From Oscillospiraceae bacterium (GTDB lineage Bacteria; Bacillota; Clostridia; Oscillospirales; Oscillospiraceae): a stretch of DNA of 34,617 bases. Position 1 is the first letter of the stretch; every line of letters begins with the position of its first letter. Positions 1 through 6,166 of this stretch are shown here, in pieces. The stretch covers positions 1 through 34,617 of the forward strand of contig CACYYN010000029.1 of the NCBI GenBank assembly GCA_902778665.1, given 5' to 3'. A program made the translations under genes and the position numbers. The notes beneath the pieces were generated by a model, which saw nothing but the letters and a program-made list of their open reading frames with translations, searched no databases and was not told the origin of the DNA.

Positions 1-26
1 TTCAGGGCTGTTGCTATGGTATATGC

Positions 27-84
27 CGCAAGGGGGAGATGAGGAAACCCGGAACCTTAGTTCCGGATCTCTTTCCCTCTTGCG
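27..84 (-). promoter_or_regulatory. 5'-terminal mRNA hairpin of the leftward heat-shock gene
   Basis: Read on the minus strand, the predicted transcript start (about 83) coincides with a long bulged hairpin. The outer arms CGCAAG/CTTGCG lie at 79-84 and 27-32, and GGG/CCC and GAGAT/ATCTC pairs follow inside. A perfect 7-bp apical stem, CCGGAAC/GTTCCGG (49-55 and 60-66), has a 4-nt loop. There is no U-tract, so it is not an intrinsic terminator. No ribosome binding site is visible within it or in the remaining 26 bases, so it is unlikely to occlude one. A role as an mRNA-stabilising 5' hairpin is an inference. Confidence 0.55.
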
Positions 85-89
85 ATTAT

Positions 90-118
90 GTTATACCACA
101 ATTCTTAGCACTCGTCAA
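90..118 (-). promoter_or_regulatory. Sigma-A-type promoter of the leftward gene beyond the window edge
   Basis: On the minus strand TTGACG (113-118) is followed by a 17-bp spacer and TATAAC (90-95). The -35 box lies inside the CIRCE element, as expected for HrcA repression. Transcription would run leftward out of the window. The gene is not visible; groES-groEL or hrcA-grpE-dnaK are the usual CIRCE-controlled units. Confidence 0.75.
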
Positions 119-131
119 GAGAGAGTGCTAA
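105..131 (-). promoter_or_regulatory. CIRCE operator (HrcA binding site), perfect consensus
   Basis: TTAGCACTC (105-113), a 9-nt spacer and GAGTGCTAA (123-131) match the CIRCE consensus exactly. CIRCE is bound by the heat-shock repressor HrcA and is found upstream of groESL and dnaK operons in Firmicutes. It overlaps the -35 region of a minus-strand promoter, so it should control a chaperone or hrcA operon to the left of the window. Confidence 0.95.
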
Positions 132-186
132 TTCTTCTGTGAAGAATCTGTTAACATTCATATATAGAACATTCTACGGGTTTTTT

Positions 187-275
187 GGTGGGAGGAGTTG
201 GATTTGAAAGGTCATTATTCTTCCCCCACCATCAAAGAAACCTCTTTTGTCTACCGGGGCAAAAGAGGTTTTTAT
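187..275 (+). ncRNA. Possible small RNA or leader ending in an intrinsic terminator
   Basis: A GGTGGG...CCCACC pairing (187-192 with 225-230) is followed directly by a strong terminator, with no convincing coding sequence. A TATATA at 161-166 could be a -10 box, but I see no good -35. A 33-codon TTG-initiated frame crosses the terminator and is unlikely to be real. The acetyltransferase downstream has its own promoter, so this could be an independent small RNA or an attenuated upstream transcript. Support is weak. Confidence 0.25.
239..275 (+). terminator. Intrinsic terminator
   Basis: An 11-bp perfect stem, AACCTCTTTTG (239-249) with CAAAAGAGGTT (260-270), is followed by TTTATT. It points rightward, although no rightward gene precedes it in the window, which is the main reason to suspect a small transcript here. 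Confidence 0.75.
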
Positions 276-277
276 TG

Positions 278-306
278 TTGTACATCGGAGTCAAACATAG
301 TATAAT
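278..306 (+). promoter_or_regulatory. Promoter of the GNAT acetyltransferase gene
   Basis: TTGTAC (278-283), a 17-bp spacer and TATAAT (301-306) lie 36 bases before the ATG of the acetyltransferase gene. The promoter sits just after the terminator at 239-275, so the gene is independently transcribed. Confidence 0.7.
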
Positions 307-342
307 TATCTTAATAAATCGGTATTTGCAGGTGAGTTGATT

Positions 343-789
343 ATGGATTTTTTAGATACGGATTTTCTGGAAAGCAACGAAATCAAGCTGCTCTTGGAAC
401 GGAAAGCGGAAGCCGATCCTGTGAGAAACTGGGTTCCTGCATATCATTTTATGATTTGCGATAAGCAAGGGAACGGTATGGGGCAATGCGATTTGAGAAT
501 CGGATATAATGACGGCCTTTATTACGGAGGCCATATTGGTTACAGCATCAATGAAGAATACCGTGGTCACCATTATGCAGCAAAAGCATGTATGCTGTTG
601 TTTGAACTTGCTAAGAGGCATGGAATGGATCATCTGTATATTACTTGCGATCCGGATAACTGGCCTTCAAGGAAAACCCTTGAATATCTGAAAGGTGAAT
701 TATTGGAAATCGCAGAATTGCCTGAAGATAACGACATGAGGGTCAACGATGGCGATACCGAAAAATGTATTTTTAGGTTTGATCTATAA
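343..789 (+). CDS. GNAT family N-acetyltransferase
   Basis: A 148-residue single-domain protein of the RimJ/RimL-like GNAT type, expected to move an acetyl group from acetyl-CoA to an amine. The substrate cannot be predicted. The C-terminal half holds the GNAT core: HIGYSINEEYRGHHYAAKA covers beta-4 and the acetyl-CoA pyrophosphate loop (a Q/RxxGxG/A variant), and DPDNWPSRKTLEYL is the typical N-x-x-S helix near the C-terminus. The ATG at 343 is preferred over the in-frame TTG at 337, because AGGTGA at 330-335 is correctly spaced only for the ATG. It is monocistronic with its own promoter and is followed by paired hairpins. The family is certain; the specific role is unknown. Confidence 0.85.
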   Translation: MDFLDTDFLESNEIKLLLERKAEADPVRNWVPAYHFMICDKQGNGMGQCDLRIGYNDGLYYGGHIGYSINEEYRGHHYAAKACMLLFELAKRHGMDHLYITCDPDNWPSRKTLEYLKGELLEIAELPEDNDMRVNDGDTEKCIFRFDL

Positions 790-870
790 ATTCCCGTTTA
801 CCGGGATAACAGCGTTACGTTTGTGTGTTCTTACCTCGAAAAATGTACGTTTGTACGCTCTTACACAGAT

Positions 871-906
871 AACACGGTACGATTGATTTCATACCGTGTT
901 TTTGTT
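871..906 (+). terminator. Intrinsic terminator after the GNAT gene
   Basis: AACACGGTA (871-879) pairs with TACCGTGTT (892-900), followed by TTTGTT. It ends the rightward acetyltransferase transcript. Its arms share the ACACGG/CCGTGT core with the next hairpin. Confidence 0.75.
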
Positions 907-910
907 ATTG

Positions 911-947
911 AAACACGGCACGAAAAATACTTTTCGCACCGTGTTTT
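911..947 (-). terminator. Second convergent terminator hairpin
   Basis: AAACACGG (911-918) pairs with CCGTGTTTT (939-947). An inner CGAAAA/TTTTCG stem (921-926 and 931-936) extends it. It lies 10 bases past the stop of the leftward ABC permease gene and probably ends that operon. The T-run on the minus side is short; on the plus side it is better, so it may be bidirectional. Confidence 0.55.
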
Positions 948-956
948 CATTTTGTT

Positions 957-1757
957 TCAGAGAATATTCAGCTTCTTTTTCAGAATAATCCAGGTGAGAA
1001 GCCACATCAGCACATTCCACACCAGAAGATAGACGATGATGCCTCCGAAGAAGCCCGGCAGAATGGCCATTGCCTCCTGAACCGTGTTGACGGAGATTTC
1101 AATCGAGCCACGGGAGAAAAGGCGGACAAGGCCGATGCTGACAAAGTTCAGAATCCAGCCGATCCCTATCACTGCCGCAACCGACCAGAGCCCCCGGTGA
1201 CTTGGGAACAGGTGACCCACCGCAATGCCGGAGTAGAGGCGGAGCACCGTAAAGCAGGCGAAGAGAAGAAGCATCACGATAAACTCAAAAACCAGAAGAC
1301 CGGTTTTCGGATATTCGGCGAGAAACCTGCCGGCCTGCTGAAGAAAGCTCTGCACCTCAGAGCCATAGCCTCTGACGATAACCGCGAGGACGCTCGCCAG
1401 CACGCCTGCCAGGACACATCCGACAGTCATGATCAGCGCCGTCAGCAGTTTGCTGAAGATGTGCTCTGTGACCGTGACGGGGAGGCTGAAGGCGAGGACC
1501 CCGCCTTCTCCCAGAAGGCCGGAATAGAACCTTCGGATGATCAGCACCAGCGCCACCACAAACATGCCGAAGCTCAGACCGACAAGTGCAATCCCCGGCA
1601 GAATATGAACGATCAGATCAATCAGAAAGCCGGATACCTTCGGCTCAAAACCGGCAGTCAGGCCGGTATACAGAGCAAGCGCAAGAACCGCTCCCCAGAG
1701 CGGGAGAAAGATGCGCATGCAGCCACGCAGTTCATATTTCATCAGTTTGCCGAACAT
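957..1757 (-). CDS. ABC-2 type transporter permease
   Basis: A 266-residue polytopic membrane protein with about six hydrophobic segments. The first (residues about 17-36) follows a short basic cytoplasmic start; others lie near 45-75, 100-130, 155-175, 185-215 and 235-260. This is the ABC-2 permease layout. It is the last gene of a GntR regulator, ATPase and permease operon, 3 bp after the ATPase stop, and should form the membrane channel for that ATPase. Operons with this order (YtrA-like regulators) often export peptide antibiotics or respond to envelope stress, but the substrate here is unknown. GAGGAA lies just upstream of the ATG at 1757. Confidence 0.8.
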   Translation of the reverse strand: MFGKLMKYELRGCMRIFLPLWGAVLALALYTGLTAGFEPKVSGFLIDLIVHILPGIALVGLSFGMFVVALVLIIRRFYSGLLGEGGVLAFSLPVTVTEHIFSKLLTALIMTVGCVLAGVLASVLAVIVRGYGSEVQSFLQQAGRFLAEYPKTGLLVFEFIVMLLLFACFTVLRLYSGIAVGHLFPSHRGLWSVAAVIGIGWILNFVSIGLVRLFSRGSIEISVNTVQEAMAILPGFFGGIIVYLLVWNVLMWLLTWIILKKKLNIL

Positions 1758-1760
1758 TGT

Positions 1761-2486
1761 TTATTCCTCCCCTTTCCATACCTCGAACCGGAACATCTCC
1801 CGGAAGAGCTCGTCAATGGATTTTCCCTCGGTCTCACGGATCTCATCCGTGGACCTGTGGAGCAGCACCTGCCCCTCTTTCATAAAGATCACCTCGTCGA
1901 GAAGCTTCTCCACATCGGTGATCAGATGGGTGGAGATCAGGACGGTGCCCGCCTCATTATATCCTGCCACAATCGTGTGCAGCATAAAATCCCGGGCAGC
2001 CGGATCAATGCCCGCAAGAGGCTCATCCAGCAGATACAGCTGGGCCTGCCGGCTCATCACCAGCATCAGCTGCAGCTTCTCCTTTGTGCCCTTGGAGAGA
2101 GTGCTGATCTTGGCGTTGCGATCCAGATTCAGCGTTGTGCAGATCTCCCCTGCCTTGTCCGCATTGAAGTCCGAAAAGAAATCGGAATAGATATCAATGC
2201 TGTCCTGCACCTTCATCCAGTCCGGAAATCCCGGTCTGTCCGGAAGATAGGCCGTAATGGATTTGGTATAGACCCCGGGCTGTTCCCCGTCTATGAGTGC
2301 CTGGCCGGCAGTGGGCTGCAGAAGGCCGCAGAGAATTTTGATCAAAGTGGTCTTCCCTGCCGCATTGGGTGCCGCAAGGCCGACGATTCTCCCCCGGCCG
2401 ACGGAAAGGTCAACCCCGTCCAGCGCTTTGATTTTCCCGAAAGAGCGATGCAGATTGCTGCAGACTATGATTTCACCGCTGTTCAT
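1761..2486 (-). CDS. ABC transporter ATP-binding protein
   Basis: A 241-residue ATPase of the ABC-2 exporter class (YtrB/BcrA-like). It has a P-loop at residues 39-46, a signature motif LSKGTKE at 130-136, Walker B YLLDEP at 151-156 and the switch histidine in ISTHL at 187. The P-loop reads APNAAGKT where the family normally has GPNGAGKT or similar, so two glycines are alanine while the GKT is kept. The Q-loop region reads YLPDRPGF, as in related YtrB-like ATPases. The start ATG overlaps the stop of the upstream GntR gene by 4 bp, which implies translational coupling. It should energise the permease at 957-1757. Confidence 0.87.
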   Translation of the reverse strand: MNSGEIIVCSNLHRSFGKIKALDGVDLSVGRGRIVGLAAPNAAGKTTLIKILCGLLQPTAGQALIDGEQPGVYTKSITAYLPDRPGFPDWMKVQDSIDIYSDFFSDFNADKAGEICTTLNLDRNAKISTLSKGTKEKLQLMLVMSRQAQLYLLDEPLAGIDPAARDFMLHTIVAGYNEAGTVLISTHLITDVEKLLDEVIFMKEGQVLLHRSTDEIRETEGKSIDELFREMFRFEVWKGEE

Positions 2487-2851
2487 TTTTCTTCCTCCTG
2501 AATTTTTCCGGCATATTCAGCCGCTGATAATCGACTGAAGCCGAGCTTTTCCATATCGTCCAGATATTCCTTTACTCTTTTCTCCGCAAGAGTCTCTCTT
2601 GTGGCGCGAAGCGTCTCTTCATCTTCCGTCACATTTCTGCCGGCTGTGCGGGAGGTGACCAGCAGGCCGTATTCCTCCAGCCTTGACAGAGCCCGCTGCA
2701 TGGTATTGGGGTTTACCCCTGCCTGCAGGGCCAGATCCCGCACGGAGGGAAATCTTTCACCCGGCTTATACTCCCCCGTCACAATGCTCTCTGTCATCTG
2801 GTCCGCCAGCTGCTGCCAGATGGGCCTGGCATCCTTCAGTTTAAAATCCAT
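2483..2851 (-). CDS. GntR family transcriptional regulator, YtrA subfamily
   Basis: A 122-residue protein with an N-terminal winged helix at about residues 10-75, including FPSVRDLALQAGVNP and the recognition helix NTMQRALSRLEEYGLL. A short C-terminal helical tail replaces a ligand-binding domain, which is the YtrA subfamily layout. It heads the ABC operon and overlaps the ATPase start by 4 bp. A perfect 15-bp inverted repeat 15 bp upstream of its start covers the -10 box of its promoter, so it very likely represses its own operon. The inducer is unknown. Confidence 0.9.
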   Translation of the reverse strand: MDFKLKDARPIWQQLADQMTESIVTGEYKPGERFPSVRDLALQAGVNPNTMQRALSRLEEYGLLVTSRTAGRNVTEDEETLRATRETLAEKRVKEYLDDMEKLGFSRLSAAEYAGKIQEEEK

Positions 2852-2866
2852 CTCTCACCTCTCCCT

Positions 2867-2900
2867 GTGTTACTGTATTAAGCGATTAATACAGTAACAC
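2867..2900 (-). promoter_or_regulatory. Perfect palindromic operator for the GntR regulator
   Basis: GTGTTACTGTATTAA (2867-2881) and its exact complement (2886-2900) are separated by 4 bp, giving a 15-bp-arm inverted repeat. It covers the -10 box and start region of the minus-strand promoter at 2891-2919, the expected place for a YtrA-like autorepressor. The flanking GTGTTAC/GTAACAC ends are the likely half-sites. Confidence 0.85.
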
Positions 2901-2919
2901 ACTTTATGTCTTCTGTCAA
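2891..2919 (-). promoter_or_regulatory. Promoter of the GntR-ABC operon
   Basis: On the minus strand TTGACA (2914-2919), a 17-bp spacer and TACTGT (2891-2896). The -10 box lies inside the palindromic operator. Confidence 0.75.
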
Positions 2920-2970
2920 GTGCTTTCTGAAAAAAATTGCGAAGTAATTGACTCATTTCAAAGCTTTCTC

Positions 2971-2999
2971 TTTGCAAAATCGTCGGACTGGCTTATAAT
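2971..2999 (+). promoter_or_regulatory. Promoter of the serine dehydratase operon
   Basis: TTTGCA (2971-2976) or TTGCAA one base later, then TATAAT at 2994-2999 with 16-17 bp spacing. The leader to the ATG at 3076 is about 70 nt. The promoter is divergent from the GntR operon and separated from its operator by about 70 bp. Confidence 0.65.
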
Positions 3000-3075
3000 A
3001 GATCATTAAGTATATAAATTGACAGGTCGCCTCCGGAAGGACAGGGACAGAAACCACTCAGGCAAGGAGCAATTT

Positions 3076-4314
3076 ATGAAAAGCATAACCAGTGTATATA
3101 AAATCGGCAACGGGCCTTCCAGCTCCCACACAGTCGGGCCCTTTCATGCAGCCGAGACCTTCGGCAGCCGCTATCCGGATGCGGATGCCTATGAGGTGAC
3201 GCTGTACGGCTCTCTGGCCTTTACCGGCGAAGGACACGGCACGGGAAAGGCCATTCAGGAAGGGCTGCCCGGTGCGAAGATTCTCTTTGACCGGGAGACA
3301 AGGGAAGAGGATCTCCCCCACCCCAACACCATGCTCTTCAAAGCGTTCAAGGACGGGAAGGAGATTGCCGCCACAAGAATCTTCAGCATCGGCGGCGGGT
3401 CCATCCGGATTGAATTTGAGCCTTCGGAGGAGGACAAGGAGGTCTATCCCCAGCAGAACTTCTCGGAGATTGTGGCGCTGTGCAACCAGGAGAACATCAG
3501 CATCATCCAGCTGATCTATATTCTGGAGGGTTACACCCTGCGTGACTACCTGAAAAAGGTCTGGCGTGCCATGCAGGAGGCTGTGGAGCGTGGGCTGAAT
3601 GCGGAAGGGATTCTCCCCGGCGGTCTGAATCTGACAAGAAAGGCAAAATATCTCTACAACAAACGCTGCTATAACGAAAGTGCGGATGTGACGATGAACC
3701 GCCTGATTGCCGCCTATGCCTACGCAGTCAGCGAGGAAAACGCTGCGGAGAACGTGGTGGTGACCGCCCCCACCTGCGGCAGCTGCGGCGTGCTGCCCTC
3801 CATCCTTTATTACATGAACCGGGAGAGAGGATTTCCGGAGGAGGAGATTCTGGATGCGCTGGCTGTGGCTGGGCTTATCGGCAATGTGATACGCACCAAT
3901 GCCAGCATCTCCGGGGCAGAGTGCGGATGCCAGGCGGAAATCGGCAGTGCGTGCTCCATGGCTGCAGCAGCTGTGGCGCAGCTCTACCAGCTGAGCATTG
4001 ACCAGATTGAGTATGCTGCCGAGATCGCCATGGAGCATAACCTGGGTCTCACCTGCGACCCGGTGGGCGGGCTCGTGCAGATCCCCTGCATCGAGCGTAA
4101 CGCTGTTGCTGCCATGCGAGCTCTCAGCTCCGTCAACCTGTCCCGTTTTCTCTATGCGACGAGGAAAATATCCTTTGATGCGGTGGTAGCAACCATGTAC
4201 CGCACCGGGCTAGACCTCAACGAGAAATACCGCGAGACGTCCCACGGCGGGCTTGCCCAGATCTACCGGGAGACCCAGAAGGCACTGACGGAATCTGAGG
4301 AAAACACGAAATGA
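3076..4314 (+). CDS. sdaA: L-serine dehydratase (ammonia-lyase), iron-sulfur-dependent, single chain
   Basis: A 412-residue enzyme that converts L-serine to pyruvate and ammonia using an oxygen-labile [4Fe-4S] cluster. The short beta domain comes first, with the SSSHTVGPFHAA motif near residues 15-27. The alpha domain follows, with TAPTCGSCGVLP near 230, SGAECGCQAEIGSACS near 280-295 and CDPVGGLVQIPC near 327-338. The last two carry the family's cluster cysteines. The enzymes I recall have N and A at the first two variable positions of TAPT-x-G-x, so CGSCG adds cysteine. I chose the ATG at 3076 because AAGGAG lies 7-12 bases upstream; an in-frame TTG at 3019 lacks such a site. It is first in a rightward operon with the secreted binding protein and phosphatase. 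Confidence 0.92.
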   Translation: MKSITSVYKIGNGPSSSHTVGPFHAAETFGSRYPDADAYEVTLYGSLAFTGEGHGTGKAIQEGLPGAKILFDRETREEDLPHPNTMLFKAFKDGKEIAATRIFSIGGGSIRIEFEPSEEDKEVYPQQNFSEIVALCNQENISIIQLIYILEGYTLRDYLKKVWRAMQEAVERGLNAEGILPGGLNLTRKAKYLYNKRCYNESADVTMNRLIAAYAYAVSEENAAENVVVTAPTCGSCGVLPSILYYMNRERGFPEEEILDALAVAGLIGNVIRTNASISGAECGCQAEIGSACSMAAAAVAQLYQLSIDQIEYAAEIAMEHNLGLTCDPVGGLVQIPCIERNAVAAMRALSSVNLSRFLYATRKISFDAVVATMYRTGLDLNEKYRETSHGGLAQIYRETQKALTESEENTK

Positions 4315-4334
4315 TCAGAATAAGGAGGCACCGT

Positions 4335-6122
4335 ATGAGAAAGACCATTTTTACTTTTCGCAGGCTGCTGAGCCTGGGGTTTGCAGCCGTTCTGGCATTG
4401 GGGCTTTTGTGCCCTCCCGCCATGGCAGAGGCAGATGCTCCGGCAGCATCCGGATACTTCCTCACGGCCGAGTACAGCCGACTGTATTTTGCACCGGCTG
4501 ACGGCTCCCCGCTCCGCCTCGTGGCAGATAACGAGACCGTTGTGACCGAGCGGTGGGGAGAGTATCTCTACGCTTCCTTTGAAGACGGCAGCATCCGGCG
4601 CTATAACCTTGACGGAAGCAATGAGACTTTGCTTGCCCCGGAAAACCCAAGAGCCTATCGGAAGCTGGTCCCCTTTGAGGGCGGTGTTATCGGCATGTAC
4701 TTTTCCTTGCTTGAGGGTGAAGGCCTGGAACTTTACCGGGAAGGCAGCCTGACGCCCATCCCGCTTTTTGACGGCGAGGCGAAGCCCATGAGCACAGGCC
4801 TCACGGTGGGAAAGCATCTCTATGCCTGCCGCTATGACCGGGATGACATCAGCCGCCTGGAGGCTTTCGACCCGGAAAGCATGGAAAAGCTCTGGGAGAT
4901 TGAGGTGGATTCCACCACCGAACTGCATCGCACGAAGGAAGGGATTCTCTGCTTTCTCCCAAACCGGGGAAAGCTCTATGAGCTGGATGAGGACGCACAT
5001 GCTCTTGTACCCATTGACATTCCGCTGAAGGAGACAGACTGCGACCTTCTCTTCCGTTGCGGAGATACCTATCTCGTACAGGGCAACTGGAGTGACGATT
5101 ACCGGAACTACCTGATTCGAAACAGCATCAGAACCCAGGTAGAGGAAGGCCTGCCCGAATACTTCTCTCTTGTAGACATGAACGACGGAAAGGCTCTCCT
5201 CAAGTCCTATAAAAGCTGGGAGAGCGAAGCCGGAGAGAACGCCTGGGTTTCCGTCGAGACCTACACCCTGCTCGACACGGAAAGCGGAACCATATCCGAT
5301 TTTCCGGTGCGTGGGCAGTACGGCTCCCTCTTTGAGAGCGGAGACTTCCCTCTGATGGATTCCTCAACGGCCAGAAAGCCCGTCACCACCGAGCTCTACG
5401 CCTTCTTCTGTGAAGGCACGGGAGCAGGCGGAAAGCTGCCTCTCTGCTCCACCACCCACGGTGCCTGGCTGAACATTGCCGACCGGCAGGCGGACGTGGC
5501 CCTTCTCGCCGCCCCGACGGACGAGGAGCAGGCATATCTGGACGAACGGAGCGTGACCGTGGAGATGAAGCTCTACGGAGGTGACGGGCTTGTCTTCATC
5601 GGCAACCGTGCCTGCGGTGTGGAGAACCTGAGCCTTGATCAGCTCAGGGCCATCTATCGGGGCGAGATCACCAACTGGGCCCAGCTCGGCGGAGTGGACC
5701 ACACGATAAGAGTTTTGTATCGGGACGATCAGTCCGGCAGCCAGCGGCTTTTTGAACGGATGCTTTGGGCGGATGGGGCGGTGCCCGATTTTGAGGCACT
5801 GGGCTTTGACGTTCTGGGGGATATGAGCACCATCGTCTCTGAATGCCTGCGTGACCCCTACGCCATCGGCTACAGCATCATGACCTACCTGCATGACGTC
5901 TTCGGGAAGGAAGATCTGCTGGCATTCTCCTTAAACGGCTATGCCGCAACGCCCGAAAACGTCGCTTCCCGGAACTATCCGCTGAGCACGCAGGGTTATG
6001 TGGTGATCCGGAGCGACGAGCCGGAAAACAGCCCTGCCAGAAGGCTCTATGACTTTTTCGGCTCTCCGCTCAGTGATCTGATCCTCACCCGAAACGGCAT
6101 CACGCCCCTGCACGAGCAATAA
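4335..6122 (+). CDS. Secreted protein with N-terminal repeat-like region and C-terminal PstS-like binding domain
   Basis: A 595-residue exported protein. Residues 1-31 form a signal peptide (basic MRKTIFTFRR, hydrophobic core, AMA-EA cleavage site). Residues about 35-335 repeat short aromatic strand motifs such as YFAPADGSPLRLV and RRYNLDGSNETLL, resembling DUF5050-type beta-propeller segments. Residues about 345-590 resemble a PstS-type periplasmic binding domain: THGAWLNIADRQADVALL, DGLVFIGN, IYRGEITNWAQLGG and RDDQSGSQRLFERM, the last being a typical anion-binding loop. AGGAGG at 4323-4328 supports the ATG at 4335. It starts 20 bp after sdaA and 44 bp before a transmembrane phosphatase, so it may be that enzyme's extracellular ligand sensor. 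No pst transport genes are adjacent. Domain calls are by eye; the N-terminal fold is the least certain. Confidence 0.75.
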   Translation: MRKTIFTFRRLLSLGFAAVLALGLLCPPAMAEADAPAASGYFLTAEYSRLYFAPADGSPLRLVADNETVVTERWGEYLYASFEDGSIRRYNLDGSNETLLAPENPRAYRKLVPFEGGVIGMYFSLLEGEGLELYREGSLTPIPLFDGEAKPMSTGLTVGKHLYACRYDRDDISRLEAFDPESMEKLWEIEVDSTTELHRTKEGILCFLPNRGKLYELDEDAHALVPIDIPLKETDCDLLFRCGDTYLVQGNWSDDYRNYLIRNSIRTQVEEGLPEYFSLVDMNDGKALLKSYKSWESEAGENAWVSVETYTLLDTESGTISDFPVRGQYGSLFESGDFPLMDSSTARKPVTTELYAFFCEGTGAGGKLPLCSTTHGAWLNIADRQADVALLAAPTDEEQAYLDERSVTVEMKLYGGDGLVFIGNRACGVENLSLDQLRAIYRGEITNWAQLGGVDHTIRVLYRDDQSGSQRLFERMLWADGAVPDFEALGFDVLGDMSTIVSECLRDPYAIGYSIMTYLHDVFGKEDLLAFSLNGYAATPENVASRNYPLSTQGYVVIRSDEPENSPARRLYDFFGSPLSDLILTRNGITPLHEQ

Positions 6123-6166
6123 ACTGAATTCACGTCTCCTATTTTTATGAGAAGGCGGAGATTTTT

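Noticed and set aside
203-304. A 33-codon TTG-initiated frame as a leader peptide
   Set aside because: It runs straight through a strong intrinsic terminator and its sequence has no recognisable character.
815-865. Approximate direct repeat TACGTTTGT...TCTTAC near 815-834 and 846-865
   Set aside because: It is short, imperfect and located between genes and terminators; no function or conservation can be argued from one sequence.
1197-2501. A 434-codon plus-strand frame opposite the ABC transporter genes
   Set aside because: The composition is His/Gln/Arg-rich with no motif, whereas the minus strand has intact ABC and GntR domains in the overlapping region.
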